NCBI GenBank assembly: GCA_036271315.1 | Contig: DATBAV010000005.1 | Location: forward strand, 1 to 64,000 | Source of the DNA: VRUE01 sp036271315 | GTDB taxonomy: Bacteria; Actinomycetota; Thermoleophilia; Solirubrobacterales; 70-9 | Direction of reading: 5' to 3' | DNA: 64,000 nucleotides | In this document: piece by piece, positions 23,212 through 31,793 of the stretch | How positions within the stretch are numbered: position 1 is the stretch's first letter | How the letters are laid out: every line of letters begins with the position of its first letter | The notes under the pieces: generated by a model | Database searches by the model: none | The model's input: the letters and a program-made list of their open reading frames with translations, nothing else | Told to the model about the DNA's origin: nothing | Position numbers and translations under genes: made by a program

Positions 23212-24600
23212 ATGCGCCTGCTTCGTCCAGCCGTCGCGGCCCTCGTGCTGCTCGGTCTCCTTGCCGCGCCGGCGGCCGCTCGCACCGTCCACTTCGGCGG
23301 TCGTTCGGTTGACGTGCCGCGCGCCTGGCCCGTGCTGCGACTGGCCCAGCATCCTCACGCCTGCGTCAGGCTCGATCGCCGCGCCGTCTACCTAGGCACG
23401 CCGGGCACCGAACAGCGCTGTCCTGCCGAGGCGGCGATGGGGCGCCGCCGGGCGATCCTGATCGAACCGCGTTCGGCGGCTCGCCCGCGGGCCGCCGCCA
23501 GTGCCGTCGCCGCGCCCGCGCCGGGACCCGTCTCCTCTCCCGAAGCCTTCACCGGCCTCGGCTTCGACGCCTGCGCGGCGCCCTCTTCCCGGACGATGGC
23601 GGCTTGGGCGGCCTCGCCCTACCGCGGCATCGGCGTCTATATCGGCGGCAGCAACCGGGGCTGCTCGCAGCCCAACCTGACGGCGAAGTGGGTGGAAGAA
23701 CAGGTCGCCGCCGGCTGGCACCTGATCCCGACCTACGTCGGCCTGCAGGCGCCGACCAGCGCCTGCGGCAGCTGCGCCGCACTGAGCTCCAGCAAAGCTG
23801 CTCAGCAGGGGGTCGAAGCCGCCAGCGACGCGGTCGAAGAGGCGGCCGAAATCGGCATGGGCCCCGGCAGCCCGATCTACTTCGACATGGAGGCCTACAC
23901 GCGCACGACCAGCGCCAGCAGCGCCGTGCTGACCTTCCTCTCCTCCTGGACCACCCAGCTGCACACGCTCGGCTACGTCTCCGGTGTCTACAGCTCCAGC
24001 TCCTCGGGGATCGCCGACCTCGGTCGCGCGGTCGGCAGCAGCTACACGCTGCCCGACCATGTCTGGACCGCCAACTGGAACGGCCAGCAGAACACCCTCG
24101 ACCCCTACCTGCCCTCGACCGCCTGGCCCTCGCACCAACGCATCCACCAGTACCGCGGAGGTCACGACGAGAGCTACGGGCTGATGACGATCAACATCGA
24201 CAACGACTACATCGACGGCGCCACGGTCGGCGCCTCGATCGCCGCGCCCGAACTGCCGCCGCTGACGGTCAAGCACGTGCAGCCGGAAGGCAGCAAGGTG
24301 CGCGTCTGGGTTCGCTGCGGCTGGCCCGAAGGCGAAACCTGCCCCGGGCAGATCATCCTCCGCACCCAGGCGCGGGTGCCGCTGCGCGCCCGCCGCGGCG
24401 TGCCGACCCGGATCGTGCGCGTCGCCGCCGGCCACCGCACCTTCAGCCTCGCCGGCGGCAAATCCCACACCTTCGTCATCGCCCTCAACGAGCGCGGCCG
24501 GCCGTTGCTGCAGCTGCGCGGATTGCTCAGGGCGCAGCTGCTCGTCGCGATTCCCGACGCCCGCACCACCCGCGCGGTTCGGCTCAAGCGGACTCGCTAG
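23212..24600 (+). CDS. Secreted DUF1906 (Rv2525c-like, glycoside-hydrolase-like) protein
   Basis: 462 residues with a clear signal peptide (MRLLRPAVAALVLLGLLAAPAAA). After a Pro/Ala-rich linker the domain from about 110 to 345 starts GLGFDACAAPSSRTMAAW and includes RGIGVYIGGSN, WHLIPTYVGLQ, IYFDMEAY, SGVYSSSSSGI, VWTANWNG, IHQYRG and NIDNDYIDG, the DUF1906 TIM-barrel fold related to GH25. The Asp/Glu in FDMEAY are the probable active-site acids. A C-terminal region of about 110 residues is a beta-rich module of unknown type. A cell-wall or extracellular-polymer target is likely by analogy with Rv2525c. Confidence 0.82.
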   Translation: MRLLRPAVAALVLLGLLAAPAAARTVHFGGRSVDVPRAWPVLRLAQHPHACVRLDRRAVYLGTPGTEQRCPAEAAMGRRRAILIEPRSAARPRAAASAVAAPAPGPVSSPEAFTGLGFDACAAPSSRTMAAWAASPYRGIGVYIGGSNRGCSQPNLTAKWVEEQVAAGWHLIPTYVGLQAPTSACGSCAALSSSKAAQQGVEAASDAVEEAAEIGMGPGSPIYFDMEAYTRTTSASSAVLTFLSSWTTQLHTLGYVSGVYSSSSSGIADLGRAVGSSYTLPDHVWTANWNGQQNTLDPYLPSTAWPSHQRIHQYRGGHDESYGLMTINIDNDYIDGATVGASIAAPELPPLTVKHVQPEGSKVRVWVRCGWPEGETCPGQIILRTQARVPLRARRGVPTRIVRVAAGHRTFSLAGGKSHTFVIALNERGRPLLQLRGLLRAQLLVAIPDARTTRAVRLKRTR

Positions 24601-25246
24601 CCGTAAAGGCCCACTGCTCGGTGTCGCCGGCGACGGATTCGACCAGCTCGACGATCGGGCGCGGCGCCTTGCTCGGCGAGCCGGAATCGAAAGGGGGCTG
24701 GGGGTCGTACTCGAGGCCAAGCTGGATCGCCTGGGCGACCTCGGGACCGGCCTCGCGCGAGACCAAGTGCAGGGCCATGTCGATGCCCGCGGTGACGCCC
24801 GCCGCGGTCAGCAGCTTGCCGTCCTCGACGTAGCGGCCCTCGACCGGAGTGGCGCCGAAGCCAGCGAGCTGATCGAGGAAGAGCCAGTTGCAGGTCGCCC
24901 GCTTGCCCTCGAGCAGGCCGGCGGCGCCGAGCACCAGAGAGCCGGTGCAGACCGAGGTCGTCCACTTGCTGTTGGCGTCGATCTGGCGCAGCCAGGAGAG
25001 CACGGCTTCGTCGCTAAGGAGCGGCCTGTTCCCTTCGCCGCCGGGGACGAGGACGATGTCGGCGGCGTCGACTTCCTCCAGCGCGTAGTCGGCGTTGAGG
25101 CCGAGGGCGCCGCTGTCGGTGCGCAGGGGGCCCTTGGCGGGGCCGACGAACTTCACCTCCCAGCCGGGTACCGAGCGCAGCACCTCGTAAGGGCCGATCG
25201 CGTCGAGGGCGGTCAGTTTCTCGAAGATGAGGATGGCTATTTGCAT
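24584..25246 (-). CDS. DJ-1/PfpI family protein, isonitrile hydratase-like
   Basis: 220 residues from ATG 25246, which has a GGGAGGG site; 35 upstream codons are open but poor. It has IAILIFEKLTALDAIGPYEVL, then VLVPGGEG, the nucleophile elbow TSVCTGSLVLGAAGLLEG, and the end LEYDPQPPFDSGSP, which is characteristic of the isocyanide hydratase (InhA) branch of the family. The reaction there is R-NC to R-NHCHO; activity here is inferred only. It is divergent from the GlxA-type regulator, and its 3' end overlaps the DUF1906 gene by 17 bases. Confidence 0.82.
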   Translation of the reverse strand: MQIAILIFEKLTALDAIGPYEVLRSVPGWEVKFVGPAKGPLRTDSGALGLNADYALEEVDAADIVLVPGGEGNRPLLSDEAVLSWLRQIDANSKWTTSVCTGSLVLGAAGLLEGKRATCNWLFLDQLAGFGATPVEGRYVEDGKLLTAAGVTAGIDMALHLVSREAGPEVAQAIQLGLEYDPQPPFDSGSPSKAPRPIVELVESVAGDTEQWAFTASESA

Positions 25247-25345
25247 GGTCCCTCCCGGGTGGTCGACGAAGTTGCGGGTCCAGGATCGTGCCGGCCGGGC
25301 GCTCCGTCGAGTGGCAGGATTGCCAATGTTAGATAGATTTCTGCC

Positions 25346-26305
25346 ATGCACCGTGTTGTTGCCCTATGTCTCGACGGAGTCGTGGCCTTCGACCTCGCCG
25401 CGCCGGCGCAGGCCTTTCTGACCGCCACCCGCGGTCCGGGGGAGCCCGCTTACGAGTTCTCGACCTGTTCGCTCGATGGTCGCCCGCTGCGCTCCACCAC
25501 GAGTTTCGAGGTGGTCCCGCAGGGTGACCTCTCGCTGCTGCGCGCAGCCGATACGGTCGTCGTCCCGGCCGCCCTCGCTGTCTTTTCAGACCCTCCCGAG
25601 GAAGCGCTGGCGGAGCTTCGCGCGGCGAACGAGCGGGGCGCCCGGGTGATCTCGGTCTGCACCGGCGCGTTCGCGCTCGCTCACGCCGGCTTGCTCGACG
25701 GCCGGCGGGCGACGACCCACTGGGCCTTCGCCGAGGAAATGGCCCGGCGCTTCCCGGCCGTCGACGTGGACGCCGGCGCCCTCTACGTCGACGAAGGCCA
25801 GGTGATGACTTCGGCCGGGCTCAGCGCTGGCATAGATCTATGCCTGCACGTAATTCGCAAGGACTGCGGCGCGGCAGTGGGGGAGCAGGTGGCCCGGCAT
25901 ATGGTCGCGGCGCCGCACCGCGAAGGTGGTCAGGCACAGTTCATCGAGCGCCCCGCAGCGATCGCCGCCCTGGCGACCGGTTCGCTGGAGGTCACCAGGC
26001 GCTGGGCGGCCGAGCGCCTGCACGAGCCCCTCGACGTCGCCGCGATGGCCGGGCACGCCAATGTCAGCCCCCGCACCTTCGCCCGCCGCTTCCGCGAGGA
26101 GACGGGGACGACACCGCTGCAATGGCTGCTCAACCAGCGTGTTCAGGAGGCCCGCCGTCTGCTCGAGGAAACCGACCTGCCGATCGACGCGGTCGCCTGG
26201 CAAGCCGGCTTCGGCACCGCCGCCTCGCTGCGCGACCACTTTCGGCGGATCACCGCGACCACCCCGACCGCCTATCGCCGCTCCTTCAGGCCGCTCGCAG
26301 CCTGA
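25346..26305 (+). CDS. GlxA-family AraC-type transcriptional regulator
   Basis: 319 residues. The N-terminal DJ-1/PfpI-like sensor (VVALCLDGVVAFDLAAPAQAFL, then VISVCTGAFALAHAGLLDGRRATTHW) is followed by a double HTH AraC domain near 215-315: AAERLHEPLDVAAMAGHANVSPRTFARRFREETGTTPLQWL and LEETDLPIDAVAWQAGFGTAASLRDHFRRITATTPTAYRRSF. It is adjacent and divergent to a related DJ-1 enzyme with a 99-base shared promoter region, so it probably controls that gene in response to a small molecule sensed by the shared fold. Confidence 0.9.
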   Translation: MHRVVALCLDGVVAFDLAAPAQAFLTATRGPGEPAYEFSTCSLDGRPLRSTTSFEVVPQGDLSLLRAADTVVVPAALAVFSDPPEEALAELRAANERGARVISVCTGAFALAHAGLLDGRRATTHWAFAEEMARRFPAVDVDAGALYVDEGQVMTSAGLSAGIDLCLHVIRKDCGAAVGEQVARHMVAAPHREGGQAQFIERPAAIAALATGSLEVTRRWAAERLHEPLDVAAMAGHANVSPRTFARRFREETGTTPLQWLLNQRVQEARRLLEETDLPIDAVAWQAGFGTAASLRDHFRRITATTPTAYRRSFRPLAA

Positions 26306-26311
26306 GGAGGG

Positions 26312-26689
26312 TTAGCCCCAGGTCGCCAGCGGGAGGTTGTCGAGGATCGTTCGGTCGGCGGTGAGCAGTGGAGCGTCGGCGACGATCGCCTGGGCTGCGA
26401 TCAGGCGATCAAAAGGGTCGCGGGTCCAGGAAAGCCCGGTCGCCGCTTGGACCAGCGTTGTGACAGAGATGTCGGCAAGCTGCAGGCCGATCGTCTTCCG
26501 CAGCGCTGAGAACGGCGCCGCGGCCGGCTCTGTAACTCTGCCGACTTCGTACAGATAGGTCAGCTCCAGTTCGACGATCGGGGAGACGAACGGCTGGCCG
26601 GACTCGATCAGGTCGCGAACGGCAGCGGGTATGCGCCGGTCGGCACCCTCGTAGAGCCAGCCCACTACATGGGTGTCAAGAAGGATCAG
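26312..26689 (-). CDS. vapC: VapC-type PIN toxin with apparent non-ATG start
   Basis: The first ATG/GTG/TTG in this frame is the GTG at 26665, but that product lacks the catalytic N-terminus of PIN proteins. Reading upstream, codons for LILLDTHVVGWLYEG run back to a CTG at 26689. LLDTHV is the essential first-Asp strand, and in this frame a stop is met upstream without another usual start. I therefore place the start at CTG 26689 (about 125 residues), overlapping the antitoxin stop by 14 bases. Other PIN residues are ELELTYL (Glu) and TRDPFDRLIAAQAIVADAPLLTADRTI (Asp and SxD-like loop). Alternatively the toxin is defective. Confidence 0.75.
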   Translation of the reverse strand: MILLDTHVVGWLYEGADRRIPAAVRDLIESGQPFVSPIVELELTYLYEVGRVTEPAAAPFSALRKTIGLQLADISVTTLVQAATGLSWTRDPFDRLIAAQAIVADAPLLTADRTILDNLPLATWG

Positions 26690-26909
26690 GGTTCCACTCC
26701 GAGGACCAGTCGATATGGATCAGCTCATCCGGGTCGCCGACGATGAAGCCCTCGCGGCGGGGCAAACGGTCCCAAATCGACTGCTCCTCCTTTGGTGCGA
26801 TCACCAGCACCTTGCCGTTGCGCTCGATCTCCAGCGGCTGACCGGTCTCGAGGACCTCGTCCAGCATCCGGTAGATGTTGGCGCGGAGTTTCGACGCGGT
26901 AGTTGCCAA
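26676..26909 (-). CDS. Phd/YefM-type antitoxin
   Basis: 77 residues from a TTG at 26909 with a good GAAAGGA ribosome-binding site seven bases upstream. The frame is open much further back to 27128, but that would cross the operator repeats. MATTASKLRANIYRMLDEVLETGQPLEIERNGKVLVIAPKE is a typical Phd/YefM DNA-binding domain, followed by the C-terminal toxin-binding tail (WDRLPRREGFIVGDPDELIHIDW). Its last codons overlap the PIN toxin. It is autoregulated through the ACGTACGT repeats upstream. Confidence 0.82.
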   Translation of the reverse strand: MATTASKLRANIYRMLDEVLETGQPLEIERNGKVLVIAPKEEQSIWDRLPRREGFIVGDPDELIHIDWSSEWNPDPS

Positions 26910-26928
26910 GGAAGTCCTTTCAAATCTT

Positions 26929-26962
26929 GTACGTACGTACTTGGGAAAAAGCATACGTACGT
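26929..26962. promoter_or_regulatory. Paired ACGTACGT operator of the second TA module
   Basis: GTACGTACGTAC (26929-26940) is a 12-bp palindrome and ACGTACGT (26955-26962) is an 8-bp palindrome, 14 bases apart, just upstream of the antitoxin TTG. Phd/YefM proteins bind paired palindromes of this kind. The same region could also affect the divergent PPOX gene at 27106. Confidence 0.7.
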
Positions 26963-27105
26963 TAGCATTGAGGTCGGCGCTCCGCTGTGGCTGAGCCTGC
27001 ATTGCCATGTCGGCGACGCTACAGGCTGCTTTCCGACGCGTGATGCGCACAAAGGCACGGAATCTCGACGCGCACCGCGCGCGAATCGGGCAATCTCCCC
27101 TTTTG

Positions 27106-27573
27106 ATGAGCCGGCGCGACCAGATCAAGCTCAGCGAGGCCGAGCGACTCGAGCTGCTCGACGGTGAGCGGATCGCAATCGTCTCCAGCCTCGGGCCACG
27201 CGGCTGGCCGCACTCGATGCCGATGTGGTTCGTGCCGCGCGACGGCGAGATCTGGATCTGGACCTACGCCAAATCGCAGAAGGTGCGCAACCTCGAACGC
27301 GACCCGCGGGCGACGGTGCTGGTCGAGACCGGCCGCGAGTACGGCGAGCTGCGTGGGGTGACGATCGAGGCCGAGGCGGAGATCCACCGCGACGGCGAGA
27401 CGGTGCTCGGCTTTGCCGAAGAGCTGACCCTGCGTTACGCGGAGGGGATCTCCACGGTGGAGGGAGACGCCAAAGCGGCACTGGAGGCCCAGGCGCCTAA
27501 GCGGGTGGCGATCCACTTCCGGCCGCTCCGCACTGCCAGCTGGGATCACCGCAAGCTGGGTGGGACGTATTGA
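27106..27573 (+). CDS. PPOX-class flavin/F420-binding split-barrel protein
   Basis: 155 residues from ATG 27106. The split beta-barrel pattern is ELLDGERIAIVSSLGPRGWPHSMPMWFVPRDGEIWIWTYAKSQKVRNLERDPRATVLVETG, followed by GVTIEAEAEIHRD and RVAIHFRPLRTASWDHRKL. This is the pyridoxamine-phosphate-oxidase-like family whose actinobacterial members bind F420, FMN or heme. An F420-dependent reductase is the most likely class, but the cofactor is not proven. Upstream codons to 27007 are open but lack similarity. Confidence 0.8.
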   Translation: MSRRDQIKLSEAERLELLDGERIAIVSSLGPRGWPHSMPMWFVPRDGEIWIWTYAKSQKVRNLERDPRATVLVETGREYGELRGVTIEAEAEIHRDGETVLGFAEELTLRYAEGISTVEGDAKAALEAQAPKRVAIHFRPLRTASWDHRKLGGTY

Positions 27574-27610
27574 CCATTAACAAGTCGGGCGCTACCAACG
27601 TCGGCGTTGC

Positions 27611-28774
27611 GTGTTAGGAAGTGACCTGCACGAGCACCCCGCCCCTCCCGCACCGCGCTTGAGACCCGCCAAGACCACCGTCCTTCTGCTGGCGCTAGTC
27701 GCCGCCCTGCTCGTCCCTGCCACCGCGCAGGCACTGCCCAGCAGCTTCTTCGGCATCGCGCCGCAGACCGCTCTGACCGACCAGGACGCCTCCTACATGA
27801 AGGCCGGCGGCATCGGCGCCGTGCGCTGGCCGATCAACTGGGCGACCGTACAACCGACGGCAAAGGGCGGCTATGACTGGAGCAGCGTCGACCCGGCGAT
27901 CACGGCGGCCTCGCGCAAGGGCCTGAAGTTCCTGCCCTTCCTCTACGGCACGCCGCGCTGGATCGCCAGGAAGCCGACGACGCTGCCGGTCGACAGCGGC
28001 CGGGAGCGCAAGGCCTGGCTCGCCTTCGTCGACGCGGCGGTCAAACGCTACGGGCCGGGCGGCGAATTCTGGAACGAGCACGCTCCCAGCCAGGCAACGA
28101 TCAACTACGTGCCGGCGGTTCCGACTCCACAGCCGGTGCGCACCTGGCAGGTCTGGAACGAGGCCAACTTCTTCTACTTTGCCTACCCGGTCTCGCCGAG
28201 CCGCTACGCGAAGCTGCTGAAGCTGACCTACACCGAGATCAAGGCCGACGACCCGCTGGCCAAAGTCATCCTCTCGGGCCTCTTCGGGGCTCCCGACCAG
28301 CAAGGCAAGCGCGGAATGGACGCGTCGAAGTTCCTCGCCGCCCTCTACCGCGTGCCGGGGATCAAGAACTACTTCGACGGAGTGGCCCTGCACCCGTACG
28401 CCTTCCACGTCGAAGACCTCGAAGAACTTGTCGAAGAAATGCGCGAAGTGGTGGTCGAAAACCACGACAACAGCACCGGCCTCTACCTGACCGAGATGGG
28501 CTGGGGATCCCAGAACGACCCCAACAAAGTCGCCTTCGAGCAGGGCATCGCGGGCCAAGCGCGCGAACTGCGCAAGGCCTATGCCTTCCTGATCGCCAAC
28601 CGCAACCGCCTCAACATCAAGGGCACCTACTGGTACTCGTGGAAGGACAACCCCGAATACACCGCCTGTTCCTTCTGCGACTCGGTCGGCCTCTTCCGGG
28701 CCGGCAAGAGCTTCCGCCCCAAGCCCGCCTGGCGGGCGTTCGTCTCGCTAAGCGGCGGGCGGGCGCGGCCCTGA
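27611..28774 (+). CDS. Secreted clan GH-A-like glycoside hydrolase, paralogue 1
   Basis: 387 residues from a GTG, with a signal peptide (TTVLLLALVAALLVPATAQA). The TIM barrel follows: FFGIAPQTALTDQDASYMKAGGIGAVRWPINW, the acid/base Glu in WQVWNEANFFYF, GVALHPYAFH and the nucleophile Glu in LYLTEMGWGS. These are the beta-4 and beta-7 Glu positions of clan A. A Cys pair lies near the C-terminus (TACSFCDS). A paralogue of the same length is at 57792, and the two bracket the polysaccharide locus. Hydrolysis of the locus's own polymer (as PslG or PelA do for their polymers) is inferred, not shown. Confidence 0.82.
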   Translation: MLGSDLHEHPAPPAPRLRPAKTTVLLLALVAALLVPATAQALPSSFFGIAPQTALTDQDASYMKAGGIGAVRWPINWATVQPTAKGGYDWSSVDPAITAASRKGLKFLPFLYGTPRWIARKPTTLPVDSGRERKAWLAFVDAAVKRYGPGGEFWNEHAPSQATINYVPAVPTPQPVRTWQVWNEANFFYFAYPVSPSRYAKLLKLTYTEIKADDPLAKVILSGLFGAPDQQGKRGMDASKFLAALYRVPGIKNYFDGVALHPYAFHVEDLEELVEEMREVVVENHDNSTGLYLTEMGWGSQNDPNKVAFEQGIAGQARELRKAYAFLIANRNRLNIKGTYWYSWKDNPEYTACSFCDSVGLFRAGKSFRPKPAWRAFVSLSGGRARP

Positions 28775-28784
28775 GTCGCCCGGT

Positions 28785-29606
28785 CTAGCCTCTTCCGGCC
28801 TGGTCGGTGGACCGGGTTCGCGCAGTGCGGCTGCGTCCCGCCCGCCAAGTCCCGCGCGGCCGCGCGGTGGGTTTGCCGTCGCGCCGGTAATCGCCGCGGC
28901 TGAGGTGGTGCTCGAGGAAGACATAGAGGACGATGAAGAGGTAGCGGCTGCCCATCTCATTGAGTCGGAGCTTTGACGTCCCCGCTTTGCGGTTGGTCCA
29001 GGAGATCGGCACAATCCCGTAGCTGTAGCCACGCACGACGGCCTTCAGCGGCAGCTCGACCGTAAGGTTGAAGTGATGGGAGAGAAAGGGTTGGACGTTT
29101 TCGATCACCTCGCGCCGGTAGGCCTTGAAGGCGTTCGTCGTGTCGTTATAGCCGTGGCGGAAGAGGACGCGAATGCCGAAGTTGACGATCCGGTTCATGA
29201 TCAGCTTGGAGCGCGGATAGTCGAGAACGGTTGCGCCGTGGACGAAACGTGAGCCGAAAGCGCACTCGTAGCCCTCTTCCAGCAGGCGCTGGTAGGAGAC
29301 GATGTCCTCGGGGCTGTCGGAGCCATCGGCCATGACGATGGCCACCGCGTCCCCCTCGAAGGCTTCGAGGCCGGCTCGCACGGCGAAGCCGAAGCCGTTT
29401 TCATAGGGCGAGGGCAGGCAGCGGACCTGCGGATGCTCGACGGCGATCCGCCCGACTACCGCCGCGGTCTCGTCGGTACTGGAATCGTCGACGACGATCA
29501 CCTCATGGTCGATGCCCTCGCGGGTCAGCGTCGAGACGATGCCCTCGACCGTCTCGGTGACGGTCTCCTCCTCGTTGTAAGCGGGGATGACCAGCGAGAG
29601 CTTCAT
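28785..29606 (-). CDS. Family 2 glycosyltransferase, dolichyl-phosphate-mannose-synthase-like
   Basis: 273 residues from ATG 29606, whose ATGA overlaps the epimerase stop. LVIPAYNEEETVTETVEGIV, EVIVVDDSSTDETAAVV, CLPSPYENGFGFAVRAGLEAFEGDAVAIVMADGSDSPEDI contains the DXD-like ADGSDS, and GSRFVHGATVLDYPRSKLIMNRIVNFG follows. This is the GT2 DPM/ArnC-like branch that transfers sugars to polyprenyl phosphate. It lacks a long membrane tail apart from a weak hydrophobic segment (YLFIVLYVFLEH). It ends a leftward three-gene unit with two nucleotide-sugar epimerases. Confidence 0.87.
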   Translation of the reverse strand: MKLSLVIPAYNEEETVTETVEGIVSTLTREGIDHEVIVVDDSSTDETAAVVGRIAVEHPQVRCLPSPYENGFGFAVRAGLEAFEGDAVAIVMADGSDSPEDIVSYQRLLEEGYECAFGSRFVHGATVLDYPRSKLIMNRIVNFGIRVLFRHGYNDTTNAFKAYRREVIENVQPFLSHHFNLTVELPLKAVVRGYSYGIVPISWTNRKAGTSKLRLNEMGSRYLFIVLYVFLEHHLSRGDYRRDGKPTARPRGTWRAGRSRTARTRSTDQAGRG

Positions 29607-30676
29607 GCCGCAGTCGAGGCCCAGCGTTCGGTGTTCGCCTCGTAGATCTCGCGCAGGATCGTCTCCAGGTCGCGCCGTGGCCGCCAGCCTTCGTAGCGGG
29701 AGCCGAACTCGTCGAGGTCGCTGATCCACCAGCGGTGGTCGCCGACCCTCGCCTGGTCGCTCATCTCCCAGTTCAGCTCACGCCCGGCGACCCGCTCGCA
29801 GAGCGCGATCGCCTCCAGCATCGAGCAGGCGTTCTCGCGCCCGCCGCCGATGTTGTAGACGGCAGCGGCGCTCGGGTTCTCGTGAAAGAGCAGGAAGGCA
29901 TCGACGAGGTCGGCGCTGTGCACGTTGTCGCGCACCTGCTTGCCCTCGTAGCCGAAGACCGTGTACGGGTCGCCGGTAACCGTGCACTTCATCAGGTAGG
30001 CGAGGAAGCCGTGCAGCTGGGCGCCGGCGTGGTTGGGGCCGGTCAGGCAGCCGCCGCGGAAGCAGACCGTGGGCATGTCGAAGTAGCGGCCGTACTCCTG
30101 GACCAGTAGGTCGGCCGCCGCCTTGGAGGCGCCGAATAGCGAGTGCAGGGTGGAGTCGATCGACATCGTCGTGTCGATGCCGCCGAACCACTCGTGGTCC
30201 GCTGGCAGCTCCAGCCGCGTCTCCTGCTCTTCCAGCGGCAGATAGTTGGGCCGGTCGCCGTAGACCTTGTTGGTCGAGGTGAAGATGAAGGTTGCCTCGG
30301 GGCAGTGCTGCCGGGTCGCCTCGAGCAGGTTGAGCGTGCCGTTGGCGTTGATGCCGAAGTCGGCCTGCGGGTCGCTCGCCGCCCAGTCGTGCGAGGGCTG
30401 TGCGGCGGTGTGGATGACCAGCTCGATCTCCTTGCCGCTCTCGGCGAAGACGCGATCGATGCCCTCGGTGTCACGGATATCGAGGTCGGCGGTGCGGAAG
30501 GTCTCGAGCTCGCGGTTGAGCCGCTCCGTCACCGATGCGGTTGACGCCGAGGGACCGAAAAGAACGGCTCGAGTGTCGTTCTCGATCCCGACCACGTCGA
30601 AGCCGGCTCCAACGAGCCTGGCTGCCGACTCGGAGCCGATCAAGCCCCCGGACCCTGTGACTATCGCCTTCGGCAT
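29603..30676 (-). CDS. NAD-dependent epimerase, CDP-paratose 2-epimerase-like
   Basis: 357 residues from ATG 30676. It is an extended SDR: IVTGSGGLIGSESAARL, a FTSTNKVYGDRPN block, then HSLFGASKAAADLLVQEYGRYFDMPTVCFRGGCLTGPNHAGAQLHGFLAYLMKC and VRDNVHSADLVDAF. The active-site YxxxK appears as FGASK, with Phe where Tyr is expected. From memory, relatives with HSLFG(A/V)SK exist, so this may be a subfamily trait with another acid-base residue. It is annotated by resemblance to CDP-tyvelose/paratose epimerases, which invert C2 of a CDP-dideoxyhexose. Confidence 0.75.
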   Translation of the reverse strand: MPKAIVTGSGGLIGSESAARLVGAGFDVVGIENDTRAVLFGPSASTASVTERLNRELETFRTADLDIRDTEGIDRVFAESGKEIELVIHTAAQPSHDWAASDPQADFGINANGTLNLLEATRQHCPEATFIFTSTNKVYGDRPNYLPLEEQETRLELPADHEWFGGIDTTMSIDSTLHSLFGASKAAADLLVQEYGRYFDMPTVCFRGGCLTGPNHAGAQLHGFLAYLMKCTVTGDPYTVFGYEGKQVRDNVHSADLVDAFLLFHENPSAAAVYNIGGGRENACSMLEAIALCERVAGRELNWEMSDQARVGDHRWWISDLDEFGSRYEGWRPRRDLETILREIYEANTERWASTAA

Positions 30677-30698
30677 AGCTTTTAGTTGCCCCTTTCGA

Positions 30699-31766
30699 CT
30701 ATCGCTCGAAACCCAGTGCCGTCCGCAGCGAGTCCTCGCGCATCGCCGACCAGTCAAGCAAGTCGGCGAGCACGTCGCGTGGTCCTCGGCGAGGGCGCCA
30801 CGAGGTTAGAGAATGCAGTCGCGAGCAGTCGCTGAGGTAGACCGGCACATCGCCGGGTCGGGTCTCGGGCTCGACCCCGATCGGTACCTCGTTGCCAGTC
30901 AGCTCGCGGCAGATCTCGGTGGTCTCCAAGAGCGAGAGGCTGCACTCGCGGCCGCCGCCGACGTTGGCGGTGACGCCGCTCCAGCGTTCCGGGTCGCCGA
31001 GTTGCTCGTCAACGAGGTCGACTAGATCGTCGATGTGGAGCAGGTCTCGCACTTGCTTGCCGGATCCGCCGTAGCCGATGTAGGTCAGCGGTCGGCCGAA
31101 AAGGTGGCTGAGCAGCCACCAGGAGAAGACTCCCTGGTCGACCTTGCCCATCTGCCAGGGACCTGCGATCACGCCGCAGCGATTGGTCACTGCGCGCAGG
31201 CCGAAGGCGTCGGCGTACTCCTCGATCAGCAGCTCTGCGGAAAGCTTGGTCGCGCCGTAGAGCGTGCGCGCCCCGGCCAGCGGGAGGTCCTCGGCGATGC
31301 CCGCCGGTCCGGCGCCGAGAATGGGTTGGGAGGCGCTCAGCTCAAATCTGGACTCGGCCTCCTCCAACTCCAGTTCCAGCTGTGGCGCCACCGGATATAT
31401 CCGGCTGGTCGAGAGGAAGACGACGAAGGCCTCCTCCTCTCGCGCCCGCTCGAGGCAGTTGAAGGCGCCAAGCAGGTTGGTCTGGACCGAGTAGGACGGG
31501 TCGTCGAAGCCGGCCAGTACCGAGGGCTCCGCCGAGCACTCGACCATCGCATCGAACGGGCCGGCCACCTTGAGGTCGACGGGCTCACGCACGTCGCCGT
31601 GGAGAAACTCGACCCCAGCCTCGCGCAGTCGCGGCAGGTTCAGCTCCGCGCCGCGCCGCATCAGGTTGTCGAGGGCGACGATCTCCCAGTCGGGGTGTCG
31701 TTCGGCCAGCGCCACGGCCAGATTTCCCCCAACGAAGCCCGCGCCGCCGGTGATCAACGATCGCAT
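30699..31766 (-). CDS. NAD-dependent epimerase/dehydratase (nucleotide-sugar)
   Basis: 355 residues, extended SDR. LITGGAGFVGGNLAVAL, DNLMRRGAELNLPRL, FLSTSRIYPVAP, LYGATKLSAELLIEEY (catalytic Tyr and Lys present), NRCGVIAGPWQMGKVDQGVFSWWL and VRDLLHIDDLVDLV. DNLMRRG and the WxMGxxDQG-like block are typical of CDP-paratose 2-epimerase relatives. It precedes the second epimerase by 22 bases, so the two probably act in one sugar pathway. No CDP-glucose cytidylyltransferase or 4,6-dehydratase is visible in the window. Confidence 0.8.
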   Translation of the reverse strand: MRSLITGGAGFVGGNLAVALAERHPDWEIVALDNLMRRGAELNLPRLREAGVEFLHGDVREPVDLKVAGPFDAMVECSAEPSVLAGFDDPSYSVQTNLLGAFNCLERAREEEAFVVFLSTSRIYPVAPQLELELEEAESRFELSASQPILGAGPAGIAEDLPLAGARTLYGATKLSAELLIEEYADAFGLRAVTNRCGVIAGPWQMGKVDQGVFSWWLLSHLFGRPLTYIGYGGSGKQVRDLLHIDDLVDLVDEQLGDPERWSGVTANVGGGRECSLSLLETTEICRELTGNEVPIGVEPETRPGDVPVYLSDCSRLHSLTSWRPRRGPRDVLADLLDWSAMREDSLRTALGFER

Positions 31767-31793
31767 CGGCTCGGCAGTCTAGGGTGCCGGGCC

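Noticed and set aside
31035..31793. In-frame upstream extension of the membrane protein at 31794
   Set aside because: It overlaps the divergent epimerase over its full 5' half; the ATG at 31794 precedes the first membrane helix and fits the gene boundary.
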